From positions 1 through 42,859 of the forward strand of contig NZ_QAJK01000096.1 in the NCBI RefSeq assembly GCF_003852515.1: 42,859 bases of DNA. The letters are read 5' to 3'. This document shows positions 1 to 7,739 of the stretch, one piece after another (the first letter of the stretch is position 1; each line of letters begins with the position of its first letter). Position numbers and translations under genes: made by a program. The notes under the pieces were generated by a model, which saw nothing but the letters and a program-made list of their open reading frames with translations, did no database searches and was not told where the DNA came from. Source of the stretch: Variovorax sp. KBW07. GTDB lineage: Bacteria; Pseudomonadota; Gammaproteobacteria; Burkholderiales; Burkholderiaceae_C.

Positions 1-81
1 CACACCGTCGGCGTGGGCGTCGCCCCGAACAGCAAGCCAGGAGCAACGACGAAGCGTGCGAAGACGAAGAGAGCAAGCCAT
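1..81 (-). CDS. 5' end of a gene after the ABC ATPase, probably its permease (partial)
   Basis: An open frame starts with ATG at 81 directly after the TAG stop of the ABC ATPase (TAGATG, no spacer) and stays open for 27 codons to the window edge. The first residues read MACSLRLRTLRRCSWLAV. In ABC-2 type exporters an ATPase gene is usually followed by its membrane permease, so that is the inference, but too little is visible to recognise a family and no membrane segment can be seen yet. The tight junction suggests translational coupling. Confidence 0.4.
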   Translation of the reverse strand, partial: MACSLRLRTLRRCSWLAVRGDAHADGV

Positions 82-789
<708 letters not shown>

Positions 790-988
790 GGAGAGGTTCC
801 GGTGTTGAAAGAGGCGCGCGCAGGCGGGCGCCGGCGCGGGTGCGCCGATGCGTGCGTTCGGTGTTGTCGGTGGTGGTGGTCGTCGTCTTGCACCGGCGAG
901 GACGCCAGTGCACGGAAGCAAGGGGCGAAGGGCCGGCGTGCCGCGTTGTTGTGTCAGCGCGCCGGGCCCGTCAGCCCGTGCAGGTCAA

Positions 989-1138
989 TCAGCGCTTGTT
1001 CTTGTTTTTCGCGCCGCCCTGCCTGGCCTTGAAGCGTGGGTTGGACTTGCAGATGACGTACGTGCGGCCGCGCCGCGTCACCACCTGGCAATCGCGGTGG
1101 CGCTTCTTTGCTTCTTTGAGGGAGGACAGGACTTGCAT
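989..1138 (-). CDS. ykgO: 50S ribosomal protein L36, zinc-independent paralogue (type B)
   Basis: A 49-residue basic protein starting [17 protein letters not shown] and containing [16 protein letters not shown], matching the E. coli YkgO/RpmJ2 form of L36. The C+ form of L36 binds zinc through a Cys3His ribbon. Here the zinc-binding set is incomplete (only Cys17 and Cys30 remain), as in the zinc-free replacement form. Such paralogues are made under zinc shortage, when Zur repression is lifted, freeing zinc from ribosomes. A Fur/Zur-type gene lies upstream on the same strand. The start fits the family, but no purine-rich ribosome-binding site precedes it; the AGGAGGAAG in front of it lies on the other strand. 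Confidence 0.9.
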   Translation of the reverse strand: MQVLSSLKEAKKRHRDCQVVTRRGRTYVICKSNPRFKARQGGAKNKNKR

Positions 1139-1180
1139 AGGTAGGCCGAAAGGAGGAAGACCCGCGACTATACGTTATCG

Positions 1181-1205
1181 CGAATCCATTCTCAATAATA
1201 TTGCA
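1181..1205. promoter_or_regulatory. AT-rich palindrome upstream of ykgO, candidate Zur/Fur operator
   Basis: About 45 bases upstream of ykgO a short AT-rich island interrupts very GC-rich DNA. It contains the perfect 11-base palindrome CAATAATATTG (1193-1203), preceded by ATTCTC; the other strand reads ATTATTGAGAAT, which resembles Fur-family half-sites. Its place ahead of a gene normally under zinc repression suggests a Zur operator. This is an inference from sequence and context. Confidence 0.4.
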
Positions 1206-1269
1206 AGGCTGACGGCGACCCTACTCTGCATTGCCTTCGACGTGCCCGGCCATGCGGCCGGCCCGCGGG

Positions 1270-1740
1270 TCAGTGCGCCTTCGCCGCGCGCGCCTTCGGG
1301 TCTTCCGCGCTTGCGCAGGGCGCGCACAGGCCATGCAAGGTCACTTCGTGGCTGTGCACCTTGAAGCCCTTGGGCACGAGGTCGTCCATTGGCCCGGGGC
1401 ACGAATGCAGTAGCAGGACCTGCCCGCAGTTCGTGCAGTGAAAGTAGTGATGGTGGTGGTCGTCCGCTTCGCCGTGATCGTGGCCGTGGCCGTGGCCATG
1501 CGAATGCTTGTGCGCCCCGGGCTTGCACGCCACTTCGTAGCGCGCCGGCTCGCCCGGCAATTCGACCTTGGCAATCTCGCCGTCCGCCAGCAGCAGCGAG
1601 ACCTGCCGGTACACGGTCGACAAACTGATCTCGGGCACGAGCTCGCGTGCATGCGCGAGGATCTCGGGGGCTGTGAGCACGCGAGCGGCGTCGCTGAAGG
1701 CGGAGAAAACGGCGTTGCGTTGGCGCGTGAGACGTTGCAT
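1270..1740 (-). CDS. Fur-family regulator with His-rich insert, probably Zur
   Basis: A 156-residue Fur-family protein: N-terminal winged helix (residues 1-70, ISLSTVYRQVSLL recognition region), then a dimerisation/metal domain with two CxxC pairs (C102-C105, C139-C142), as for a structural zinc site. Between the domains lies a striking histidine stretch (residues 77-98, HKHSHGHGHGHDH and HHHH), much richer than in ordinary Fur or Zur. The ykgO gene follows 131 bases downstream on the same strand, which supports a zinc-responsive role. The ATG at 1740 was chosen over a longer frame because the domain starts there (MQRLTRQRNAVF). Assignment to Zur rather than another Fur subfamily is an inference. 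Confidence 0.85.
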   Translation of the reverse strand: MQRLTRQRNAVFSAFSDAARVLTAPEILAHARELVPEISLSTVYRQVSLLLADGEIAKVELPGEPARYEVACKPGAHKHSHGHGHGHDHGEADDHHHHYFHCTNCGQVLLLHSCPGPMDDLVPKGFKVHSHEVTLHGLCAPCASAEDPKARAAKAH

Positions 1741-1831
1741 GTCTCGATGATAGTGAGCAGGCGCCTTTCGTTCAGCCGTGGGGTCGATTCGCCGGTGCGC
1801 GCCAACCAGCAACCAGCAACAGCAACCGGCG

Positions 1832-2302
1832 CTAAGCGACGAAGTTCTGCCCGATGCGCCGGGCCTCGTCAGCCAGTGCGTCGAAGCTGCCCTGCACGAA
1901 CTGCCGCACCAGGCCCGCCACGTCTTCGCGCGCATGAATCTCGAAGCTGAGGTTTTGCGTTTCCTTCGAGAACCAGCCTTTTTTCACTTCGCGGTTGAAG
2001 GTGCACTGGTAGTAGTGCAACTGCTCGTGAAAGATGCCGCTGACGCCGAGCTGCACCTTCATGTCGCCGGTGCACAGAACCAGCGCGGGCAGCGGGCCTG
2101 CCTGCTCCACGAGCCAGGCGGCCATCAGTTCGCTCCATGGCACGGCGTCGAGTTCGCGCAAGAAGCCGTCGGCATCGGTGGGCTTGCGCTCGTGTTCCTG
2201 CGCGCTCAGTTGCTTGAGGTAGGCGGCAACGCTCACCAGCCCCGGGAAGTCTTCCGAATCGGTGTCGAGGCCACCCTTTCGAAAGAAAAGGAAGCTCGGC
2301 AT
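1832..2302 (-). CDS. Conserved-looking protein of unknown function, coupled to the GTPase gene
   Basis: A 156-residue soluble protein without a signal peptide or membrane segment. I do not recognise the family. It starts MPSFLFFRKGGL, has an acidic middle part and ends in a helix rich in charged residues. Its ATG shares bases with the TGA of the upstream RbgA-like GTPase gene (TGATG at 2302), so it is probably translated by reinitiation and made together with the GTPase. A role near ribosome assembly is possible from context only. Confidence 0.75.
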   Translation of the reverse strand: MPSFLFFRKGGLDTDSEDFPGLVSVAAYLKQLSAQEHERKPTDADGFLRELDAVPWSELMAAWLVEQAGPLPALVLCTGDMKVQLGVSGIFHEQLHYYQCTFNREVKKGWFSKETQNLSFEIHAREDVAGLVRQFVQGSFDALADEARRIGQNFVA

Positions 2303-3267
2303 CAGGCGCTTTCCTCGGGTGCTGCCTCGGGCTTCTGCTTGCCCTTCTTGTTTCCGCGTGCCGCCTTCTTTGCGGCACGCTCCGCATCGATGCGCTGGCC
2401 CTCGGCCAGCCACTGCGCATATTCCACCGGTGTTTCGAGCGTCACGCGCCCGAGGTTGCCGGCGCGAAATTCGTGCATGACGATCTCGGCGGATTTCTGC
2501 AGGTTGACCTTGCCCTTGCCCAGCAACGCGCCGCGCTTGCGCCCGATGGTGTCGAGCAGGGCCTCGTCCTTCATCTCGGCCATGGTGGCGGCGTCGAGCT
2601 CCACGAGCTTGAAGCGCGCGGCCACGCCGGCGGCGTAGTTCGCCTTGAGGTAGTTGAGCAGCTCCAGCGCCACCTCTTCCTCGTCGAAAGCGTTGCGGCC
2701 GATGGCGCCGCTGGCCGCCAGGTTGTAGCCGCTCTTGGGCACCACGATGCGCGGCCACAGCATGCCGGGCGTGTCCCACAGGTAGAAGTCGTCGGCCAGC
2801 GTGATGCGCTGCTCGAGCTTGGTAATGCCGGCCTCGTCGCCGGTCTTGGCCTTGCGGCCGCCGGTCAGGGTGTTGATGAGGGTCGACTTGCCCACGTTCG
2901 GAATGCCGCAGATCAGCACGCGCATGGGCTTGGCCATGCCGCCGCGCCGCGGCGAAAGCTCGTGGCAGGCCTTGACGATCTGCTGCGCCGGCGTGGTCTG
3001 GCTCGCATCGAGCCCGATGGCGCGCGTGTCGGGCAGCGCGTTGTAGTGGGCCAGCCAGAGCGCGGTGCGCGCGGGGTCGGCCAGGTCCTGCTTGTTGAGC
3101 ACCTTGAGCGTCGGCCGGCCGGCCGTGAGCTCGGCGAGCATCGGGTTGGCGCTGGAGCCGGGCAGGCGCGCGTCGAGCAGCTCGATGACCACGTCGATGT
3201 CCTTCACCCGGTCGGTGATGGCTTTCTGGGTCGTGTACATGTGCCCGGGGAACCACTGGATCGCCAT
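2302..3267 (-). CDS. rbgA: Ribosome biogenesis GTPase, RbgA/YlqF type (circularly permuted)
   Basis: A 321-residue GTPase with the permuted order of motifs that marks the YlqF/YawG class: G4 NKQD (58-61) comes first, then G1 GIPNVGKST (121-129), a G2-like AGITK (near 146-150) and G3 DTPG (165-168). It begins with the family's typical MAIQWFPGHM. Family members act in late assembly of the large ribosomal subunit. The C-terminal part ends in a lysine-rich tail suited to RNA binding. The next gene overlaps its stop codon. The symbol is by family resemblance. Confidence 0.92.
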   Translation of the reverse strand: MAIQWFPGHMYTTQKAITDRVKDIDVVIELLDARLPGSSANPMLAELTAGRPTLKVLNKQDLADPARTALWLAHYNALPDTRAIGLDASQTTPAQQIVKACHELSPRRGGMAKPMRVLICGIPNVGKSTLINTLTGGRKAKTGDEAGITKLEQRITLADDFYLWDTPGMLWPRIVVPKSGYNLAASGAIGRNAFDEEEVALELLNYLKANYAAGVAARFKLVELDAATMAEMKDEALLDTIGRKRGALLGKGKVNLQKSAEIVMHEFRAGNLGRVTLETPVEYAQWLAEGQRIDAERAAKKAARGNKKGKQKPEAAPEESA

Positions 3268-3358
3268 GGGTGGGTGTTCTTTCTTTCGCGCTGTCTGGAA
3301 GGGGGTGGCCGCAAGGCCGGGTGAGGATTGTGGCCCGGGAACCTGAACGGCAGCTGGC

Positions 3359-3379
3359 CGCTATCTTTTCGATAGCTGA
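3359..3379. repeat. Short hairpin repeat, copy 1 (GCTATC-ttttc-GATAGC)
   Basis: A perfect 6-base inverted repeat with a 5-base loop followed by TGA, in the 220-base divergent gap between the GTPase gene and the plus-strand gene at 3488. A very similar sequence occurs at 9395-9415. Short elements with a GATAGCTG core are, as I recall, scattered in intergenic DNA of Comamonadaceae; this should be counted genome-wide. The rest of this gap shows no recognisable site. Confidence 0.5.
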
Positions 3380-3487
3380 AAGCGGGCATTCTGCCTTCGC
3401 CCGGAGCGCGATCGACCCTAGAATCCGCGCGCTGCGCCCGCAGCCGTTTCAACAGACAGACCAACAAACCGACCCCGAGGGAGTTTC

Positions 3488-4108
3488 ATGCCCATCAAGC
3501 GCCTTGCCGCTGCCGCCCTGCTGGCAGCCACCGCCGTTGCCGCGACCGTCGTCCACGCCCAGCGGCCCTCGCCGCCGCCCGGTCCGCTGGTCAACGGCTT
3601 CCTGTGCTGCAACATGCGCACCTACGGCGATTCGATCAGCGACATCAACTACGACGAGCAAGGCACGCAGATCGTTGCCGTGGGCACGCCGGCACGCATC
3701 ACGGGCTACGACTTCCGCTATTTCAACCTGCAACTCGGCGGCAAGCCCCAGCGCATCAAGAACGACTACAGCCGCAACATCACGTTGCACCAATTCGCAC
3801 AGCGCTACGTGGTGACGACCGATCCAATACAGAAGATGGCCGCCTTCGCGCCCGCGGTGCGAGACGCCATCATGGCCGGCAAGGTGATGCCCGGCATGAC
3901 GCGCGAGCAGGTGCTGATGGCCATCGCCTATCCGGTGGGCAGCGAGAACCCCAGCCTCGACGCGCCCACGTGGCGCTACTGGCGCGACAGCTGGTCGGAG
4001 TTCCAGGTGCAGTTCGACGACAAGGGCCTCGTGAAAACGGTGGTGGGCGACCCGGTGGCGCTCAGCCGCGTGCTGGCCGCGCCTGCCGCAGCAACGGCAC
4101 AGCCTTAA
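3488..4108 (+). CDS. Exported protein with BamE/SmpA-like C-terminal half
   Basis: A 206-residue protein with a clear Sec signal peptide (residues 1-25, cut after VHA). The middle part is unfamiliar (Cys pair FLCCNM, then ITGYDFRYFNLQLGG). The C-terminal part (about 133-190, MPGMTREQVLMAIAYPVG, then a YWRDSWSEFQVQFDDKGLV strand pair) resembles the BamE/SmpA fold of outer-membrane assembly lipoproteins. It lacks a lipobox, so it is predicted to be soluble in the periplasm. A GAGGGAG ribosome-binding site precedes the ATG. The function is unknown; the fold resemblance is an inference from pattern. Confidence 0.8.
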   Translation: MPIKRLAAAALLAATAVAATVVHAQRPSPPPGPLVNGFLCCNMRTYGDSISDINYDEQGTQIVAVGTPARITGYDFRYFNLQLGGKPQRIKNDYSRNITLHQFAQRYVVTTDPIQKMAAFAPAVRDAIMAGKVMPGMTREQVLMAIAYPVGSENPSLDAPTWRYWRDSWSEFQVQFDDKGLVKTVVGDPVALSRVLAAPAAATAQP

Positions 4109-4253
4109 GTTCTCGCGCGGGACGCGTGGGCAATCCGCGCGCAATCCCCTAGAGGGTTTTGCATCGCGAAGCGCTTTTCCGCCCCTATCATTTGACCGAG
4201 GGCGGCGCATGAGCGTCGGCGTGAATCGAAACTTTTTTCATGGAGTTACCGCG

Positions 4254-4682
4254 ATGAAACCCGTCTCCGAACTGCTCAAGCGTCACGACTCCGCGGCCTG
4301 GCGCACCTCTCCCCAGGCCAGCGTCTTCGATGCCCTGGCCACGCTGGCCCACTACGAGGTGGGCGCGCTCATGGTGATGGACGGCGAAAAGCTGGTGGGC
4401 TTCCTGTCCGAGCGCGACTACACCCGTAAGGTGGCGCTGCAGGGCAAGAACTCGAAGGAAATGAAGGTTGCCGAGATCATGACGCCCGACGTGATGACCG
4501 TGACCCCGCAGACCCGCACGCGCGCCTGCATGACGCTGATGAGCCAGCGCAAGTTTCGCCACCTGCCGGTGGTCGATGGCGACAAGGTGGTCGGCATGAT
4601 CTCGATCCAGGACCTGATGGACGACATCATCTCGGACCACGAGGCGACCATCGAACAGTTGACCACGTACATCCAGAGCTGA
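4254..4682 (+). CDS. Tandem CBS-domain protein
   Basis: A 142-residue protein made almost wholly of two CBS motifs (about residues 8-65 and 74-130: VGALMVMDGEKLVGFLSERDY and FRHLPVVDGDKVVGMISIQDL). Such pairs form a Bateman module that binds adenosine nucleotides and senses energy or redox state. The ATG at 4254 was chosen over an in-frame ATG at 4209 because a GGAG ribosome-binding site lies 9 bases before it. The regulated partner is not evident; an HPF-like ribosome factor follows on the same strand after a hairpin. Confidence 0.9.
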   Translation: MKPVSELLKRHDSAAWRTSPQASVFDALATLAHYEVGALMVMDGEKLVGFLSERDYTRKVALQGKNSKEMKVAEIMTPDVMTVTPQTRTRACMTLMSQRKFRHLPVVDGDKVVGMISIQDLMDDIISDHEATIEQLTTYIQS

Positions 4683-4703
4683 GCAAGCAACGCGCATTTC
4701 GGA

Positions 4704-4726
4704 CCCTGCCCGGCTTGTGGGCAGGG
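4704..4726 (+). terminator. Perfect 8-base hairpin after the CBS gene
   Basis: CCCTGCCC (4704-4711) pairs with GGGCAGGG (4719-4726) across a 7-base loop, 22 bases after the CBS gene stop. No T-run follows, so it is a weak intrinsic terminator, a processing or pausing hairpin, or part of the leader of the next gene. Confidence 0.4.
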
Positions 4727-4800
4727 GAAAGACCTACGCGCACACCCGCGCTCCAGGGCGCACAGTGGGCATTCGTTCATCCATCCAGCAGGGACATTGC

Positions 4801-5160
4801 ATGCAGATTCAGGTCAATACGAGCAACGGTATCGAGAACAAGGACACGCTGGAACGCTGGGCCGATACGGAGATCAAGCAACACCTGAGCCGTTTCGTCG
4901 AAGACGTGACGCGCGTCGAGGTGCATCTGAGCGACGAGAACCACGACAAGGCCGGCGGCGGCGACAAGCGCTGCGTGATGGAAGCCCGCCTTGCCCACCA
5001 CCAGCCACTGGCGGTGACGCAGCACGCGAACAGCCTCGACGAGGCCTTCCGCGGCGCGGCCGACAAGCTCAAGCGCCTGCTCGACAGCACGCTGGGCCGC
5101 CTGAACAACCACCGCGACCGCGGCTCGATCCGCAAGGACCCGAGCTTCACGGCCGAATAG
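4801..5160 (+). CDS. HPF/RaiA-family ribosome-associated protein
   Basis: A 119-residue protein of the sigma-54 modulation/S30EA family. It starts MQIQVNTSNGIENKDTLERW and runs through an alternating strand-helix pattern (VTRVEVHLSDEN, then DKRCVMEARLAHHQPLAVTQ, then a C-terminal helix DEAFRGAADKLKRLLDSTLGRL). Short members bind the 30S decoding region in stationary phase or stress and cause ribosome hibernation. The basic C-terminus is not the dimerisation domain of long HPF. The ATG at 4801 was chosen because the domain starts there and CAGGGA precedes it. Its 3' end overlaps the convergent MerR gene by 14 bases. Confidence 0.85.
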   Translation: MQIQVNTSNGIENKDTLERWADTEIKQHLSRFVEDVTRVEVHLSDENHDKAGGGDKRCVMEARLAHHQPLAVTQHANSLDEAFRGAADKLKRLLDSTLGRLNNHRDRGSIRKDPSFTAE

Positions 5161-5665
5161 GCGAGGCCTTGCCCTTGGCCCTGCGCCTCTTCGGTGGCGC
5201 GGTCGGTGGCGCAAGGCGGGGCGTCTCGGCGGGAATGAGCGGCGGCCGGTGGCCGCTGGCCATCCATTCGTCGTAGAAGTCGATCTTGCGGTCGACCAGC
5301 GACAGCGCCCTTTTCCATTCGGCGATGGTCTCGGTCACGCGCGCACGGTGCGCGGCGAGCATGTTGCGCCGCTCGCGCAGCGTGACCTTTCCCTGCACCG
5401 CCAGCGCGGTGTATTCGCGCATCTCGGCAATCGACATGCCGGTGCGGCGCAGCCGCTCCATCAGGTCGAGCCAGCCCACGTGCAGCTCGCCGTAGAGGCG
5501 CCGGCCACCGTCGTCGCGCGCCACGCCGGGCACCAGGCCCTGCGTCTCGTACCAGCGGATGGCGTGCACCGTGCGGCCGGTGCGCGTGGCCAGTTCGCCG
5601 ATGTGGAAGGGCGTGCCCTTGGCGTCCTTCGCCAGGGGTGCGGCGAGCGGCGCGTCAGCCGGCAT
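5147..5665 (-). CDS. MerR-family transcriptional regulator
   Basis: A 172-residue regulator with an N-terminal MerR helix-turn-helix (FHIGELATRTGRTVHAIRWYE, about residues 20-40, followed by the GLVPGVARDDGGRRLY wing). A coiled-coil helix (ERRNMLAAHRARVTETIAEWKRAL) would form the antiparallel dimer interface, and the tail is proline/arginine-rich. No cysteine cluster typical of metal sensors is present, so the ligand is probably not a metal. It overlaps the end of the upstream SnoaL-like gene by 11 bases, which suggests one operon. Confidence 0.9.
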   Translation of the reverse strand: MPADAPLAAPLAKDAKGTPFHIGELATRTGRTVHAIRWYETQGLVPGVARDDGGRRLYGELHVGWLDLMERLRRTGMSIAEMREYTALAVQGKVTLRERRNMLAAHRARVTETIAEWKRALSLVDRKIDFYDEWMASGHRPPLIPAETPRLAPPTAPPKRRRAKGKASPIRP

Positions 5666-6080
5666 GGCCAGCGGCAGAAGGCGCCGTCAGCGCCGCCTGC
5701 ACCAGTGCGGTGTCGAAGTACTCCGTCAGCTCTTTCACCTGGCCTCCTTCGAGTCGGTAGACGTAGCAGTAGCGGTTGTTGTAGCGCTTGCCGGCTTTGG
5801 TGGGCACGTCGCCGCTGAACAGCACCACCACCCGGTCGCCCTCGGCAATGATGCGCTCGGTCTGGCTCACGTAGGGCCCGGCGAATTGCGCGAACAGCGG
5901 CTTGATCAGCTCTTCGCGAATGGCGGCCTTGCCCGCGTAGGTGCGCGACCAGGGCGTGGTGCCCTCCAGCGTCCAGCGCGCGTCGTCGGCCAGACTGTCG
6001 ATGAAGAACTGGCCGTTGCCCTTGTCCAGCTCGGCGTGGATGCGCGAGACCAGGGCCTTGTTGTCGCTCGTCGTGTTCAT
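5655..6080 (-). CDS. SnoaL/NTF2-like fold protein
   Basis: A 141-residue protein with the cone-like NTF2/SnoaL pattern: N-terminal helices, FFIDSLADDARWTLEGTTPWSRTYAGKAAI, then strands carrying ERIIAEGDRVVVLFSGD and YNNRYCYVYRLEGGQVKELTEYFDT. The family includes ketosteroid isomerase-like enzymes and many small-molecule binding proteins, so the exact reaction is not predictable. The ATG at 6080 was preferred to upstream ATGs because an AAGGAA site lies about 8 bases in front of it. The MerR gene overlaps its end, so the regulator may control this gene. Confidence 0.8.
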   Translation of the reverse strand: MNTTSDNKALVSRIHAELDKGNGQFFIDSLADDARWTLEGTTPWSRTYAGKAAIREELIKPLFAQFAGPYVSQTERIIAEGDRVVVLFSGDVPTKAGKRYNNRYCYVYRLEGGQVKELTEYFDTALVQAALTAPSAAGHAG

Positions 6081-6191
6081 GGCGTCATTTCCTTGCATTG
6101 AATGAACCGGAAGTCCCGGTGAATTCATTGGAAATGCTCGAGTGCACTCGAGGTCAAGCGCCATGAACAGGGCAAAACAGGCGCGTTGCCG

Positions 6192-7124
6192 TCAGCCCCT
6201 CTTGGCGTTCCCCATCGCCTTGGCGACTTCGTTGCTGCCCTGCGAAGCACCGCTCTGCGGCACCACTTCGCCCTCGCGCGACGTCACTTCGGCCAGCCGC
6301 GCGGCCAGTTGCTCGGCCGCGTCGGGGCCGCTGCCCAGCCAGGCGCCTTGCGTCAGCGTGATGTGGGCGGCTTCGAACACGCCGGCACCGGCGCACAGCA
6401 CCGTGCGGTTGGGCGCATCCTGCGAGGCCAGCACCAGCATGGCGGGCACCACGGCCTCGGGCTGGAAGGCTTCGAGCATTTCCTTGGGGAACAGGTCCTC
6501 GGTCATGCGGGTGGCGGCGGTGGGTGCCAGGCAGTTCACGCGGATGTCGTTCTTGGCGCCTTCGATGCTCAGCGTCTGCATCAGGCCCACCAGCGCCAGC
6601 TTGGCGGCGCCGTAGTTGCTCTGGCCGAAGTTGCCGTAGAGGCCCGACGACGAGGTGGTCATGACGATGCGGCCGTACTTCTGCTCGTTCATGAGCGCCC
6701 AGACGGCCTTGGTGCAGTTCACGGCGCCCATCAGGTGCACGTCGACCACCAGCTGGAAGTCGGCCAGCTCCATCTTCGAAAAACTCTTGTCGCGCAGGAT
6801 GCCAGCGTTGTTGACCAGGATGTCGATGCGGCCCCAGGCGTCGACCGCCTGTTTGACCATGGCCTGCACGGCCGCGAAGTCGGTCACCGAGGCGCCGTTG
6901 GCAATGGCTTCGCCGCCGGCCGCCTTGATCTCGTCGACCACCGCCTGCGCGGCGCTCACCGAACCGCCGGAGCCGTCGCGCGCACCGCCCAGGTCGTTGA
7001 CCACCACCTTGGCGCCGCGCGCCGCCAGGGCCAGCGCATGCTGGCGGCCGAGGCCCCCGCCGGCGCCGGTCACGATGGCCACGCGGCCCTTGAAGTCGAT
7101 GGTGCTGTTGCTGCTGCTGCTCAT
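6192..7124 (-). CDS. SDR-family oxidoreductase
   Basis: A 310-residue short-chain dehydrogenase/reductase. The cofactor motif TGAGGGLG lies at residues 19-26, the NNAG motif is present, and the catalytic Ser-Tyr-Lys set appears as MTTSSSGLYG then SNYGAAK. The pattern VVVNDLGGARDGSGGS after the second strand is typical of the (3R)-hydroxyacyl-CoA dehydrogenase part of peroxisomal multifunctional enzyme type 2 and its bacterial relatives, so a hydroxyacyl-CoA substrate is plausible. A C-terminal extension of about 50 residues follows the core. The start at 7124 fits the domain; upstream residues in the frame do not. Confidence 0.88.
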   Translation of the reverse strand: MSSSSNSTIDFKGRVAIVTGAGGGLGRQHALALAARGAKVVVNDLGGARDGSGGSVSAAQAVVDEIKAAGGEAIANGASVTDFAAVQAMVKQAVDAWGRIDILVNNAGILRDKSFSKMELADFQLVVDVHLMGAVNCTKAVWALMNEQKYGRIVMTTSSSGLYGNFGQSNYGAAKLALVGLMQTLSIEGAKNDIRVNCLAPTAATRMTEDLFPKEMLEAFQPEAVVPAMLVLASQDAPNRTVLCAGAGVFEAAHITLTQGAWLGSGPDAAEQLAARLAEVTSREGEVVPQSGASQGSNEVAKAMGNAKRG

Positions 7125-7238
7125 GGTGTCTCTGTCGCTTTCATTGGGGAGTTGCCGGTATTCGGTTGCCGCATGGCGGCAGCGTGGCGTTTTACCCCAG
7201 AAAAGCACCGTGGCGCAGCCACGGGCACGCGGAGCCAG

Positions 7239-7619
7239 TCACCCGTGCGACGAGCGGACCAGGTCGCAATAGGCCACCAGCTGGTCGAGCTCGGCCGATT
7301 TGTCGAAGAAGGCATCGGCGCCCAGCTGTTCCGAGCGCTGGCGCATATCGGCGGTGGCGTAGTTGCTGAGCACCACCACCTTCTGGTGCGGCGCGCGGTT
7401 GCGGCATTCGTGGATCACGCCGAGCCCGTTGCCGCGCTTGAGGAACAGGTCGACGATGGTCAGGTCCCATTCGTCGCGATGCAGGCGCAGCCACATGACG
7501 GCTTCGTCCTCGGTGCTGGCGGAGGCCACCACTTGGGCATCGGCCACGTCCTCCAGGAAACCGACGAGGTTTTCGCGGATGACGGGACTGTCTTCCACCA
7601 AGTAGGCCTTGACAGTCAT
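7239..7619 (-). CDS. Stand-alone response-regulator receiver protein
   Basis: A 126-residue protein that is only a receiver domain: acidic pair E9-D10, phospho-acceptor D57 (DLTIVDLFLKRGNG), switch Ser85 (VVLSNYA) and invariant Lys107 (FFDKSAEL). No output domain follows. Single-domain receivers work by protein-protein contact, as CheY or Spo0F do. No histidine kinase gene is near, so it is an orphan here. A GGTGAGG ribosome-binding site sits before the ATG at 7619. Confidence 0.9.
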   Translation of the reverse strand: MTVKAYLVEDSPVIRENLVGFLEDVADAQVVASASTEDEAVMWLRLHRDEWDLTIVDLFLKRGNGLGVIHECRNRAPHQKVVVLSNYATADMRQRSEQLGADAFFDKSAELDQLVAYCDLVRSSHG

Positions 7620-7739
7620 GGAGACCTCACCGGGTCGGAGCTTGCGCGATGCATGAATGCCATCTTCGCAGCCCTGCAGGCGCACGCGGTGGGCGATGCA
7701 GGCCAAAGCCTGTAGGCCATCGGCCAGCGCGGCTGTCGG

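Noticed and set aside
1150-1157. Perfect AGGAGG-type ribosome-binding site on the plus strand
   Set aside because: No start codon follows at a useful distance and the plus-strand frames that cross it have no convincing start or domain.
6186-7715. 509-residue plus-strand frame over the SDR and receiver genes
   Set aside because: It runs antisense to two genes with intact catalytic and phosphorylation motifs and has no signal of its own.
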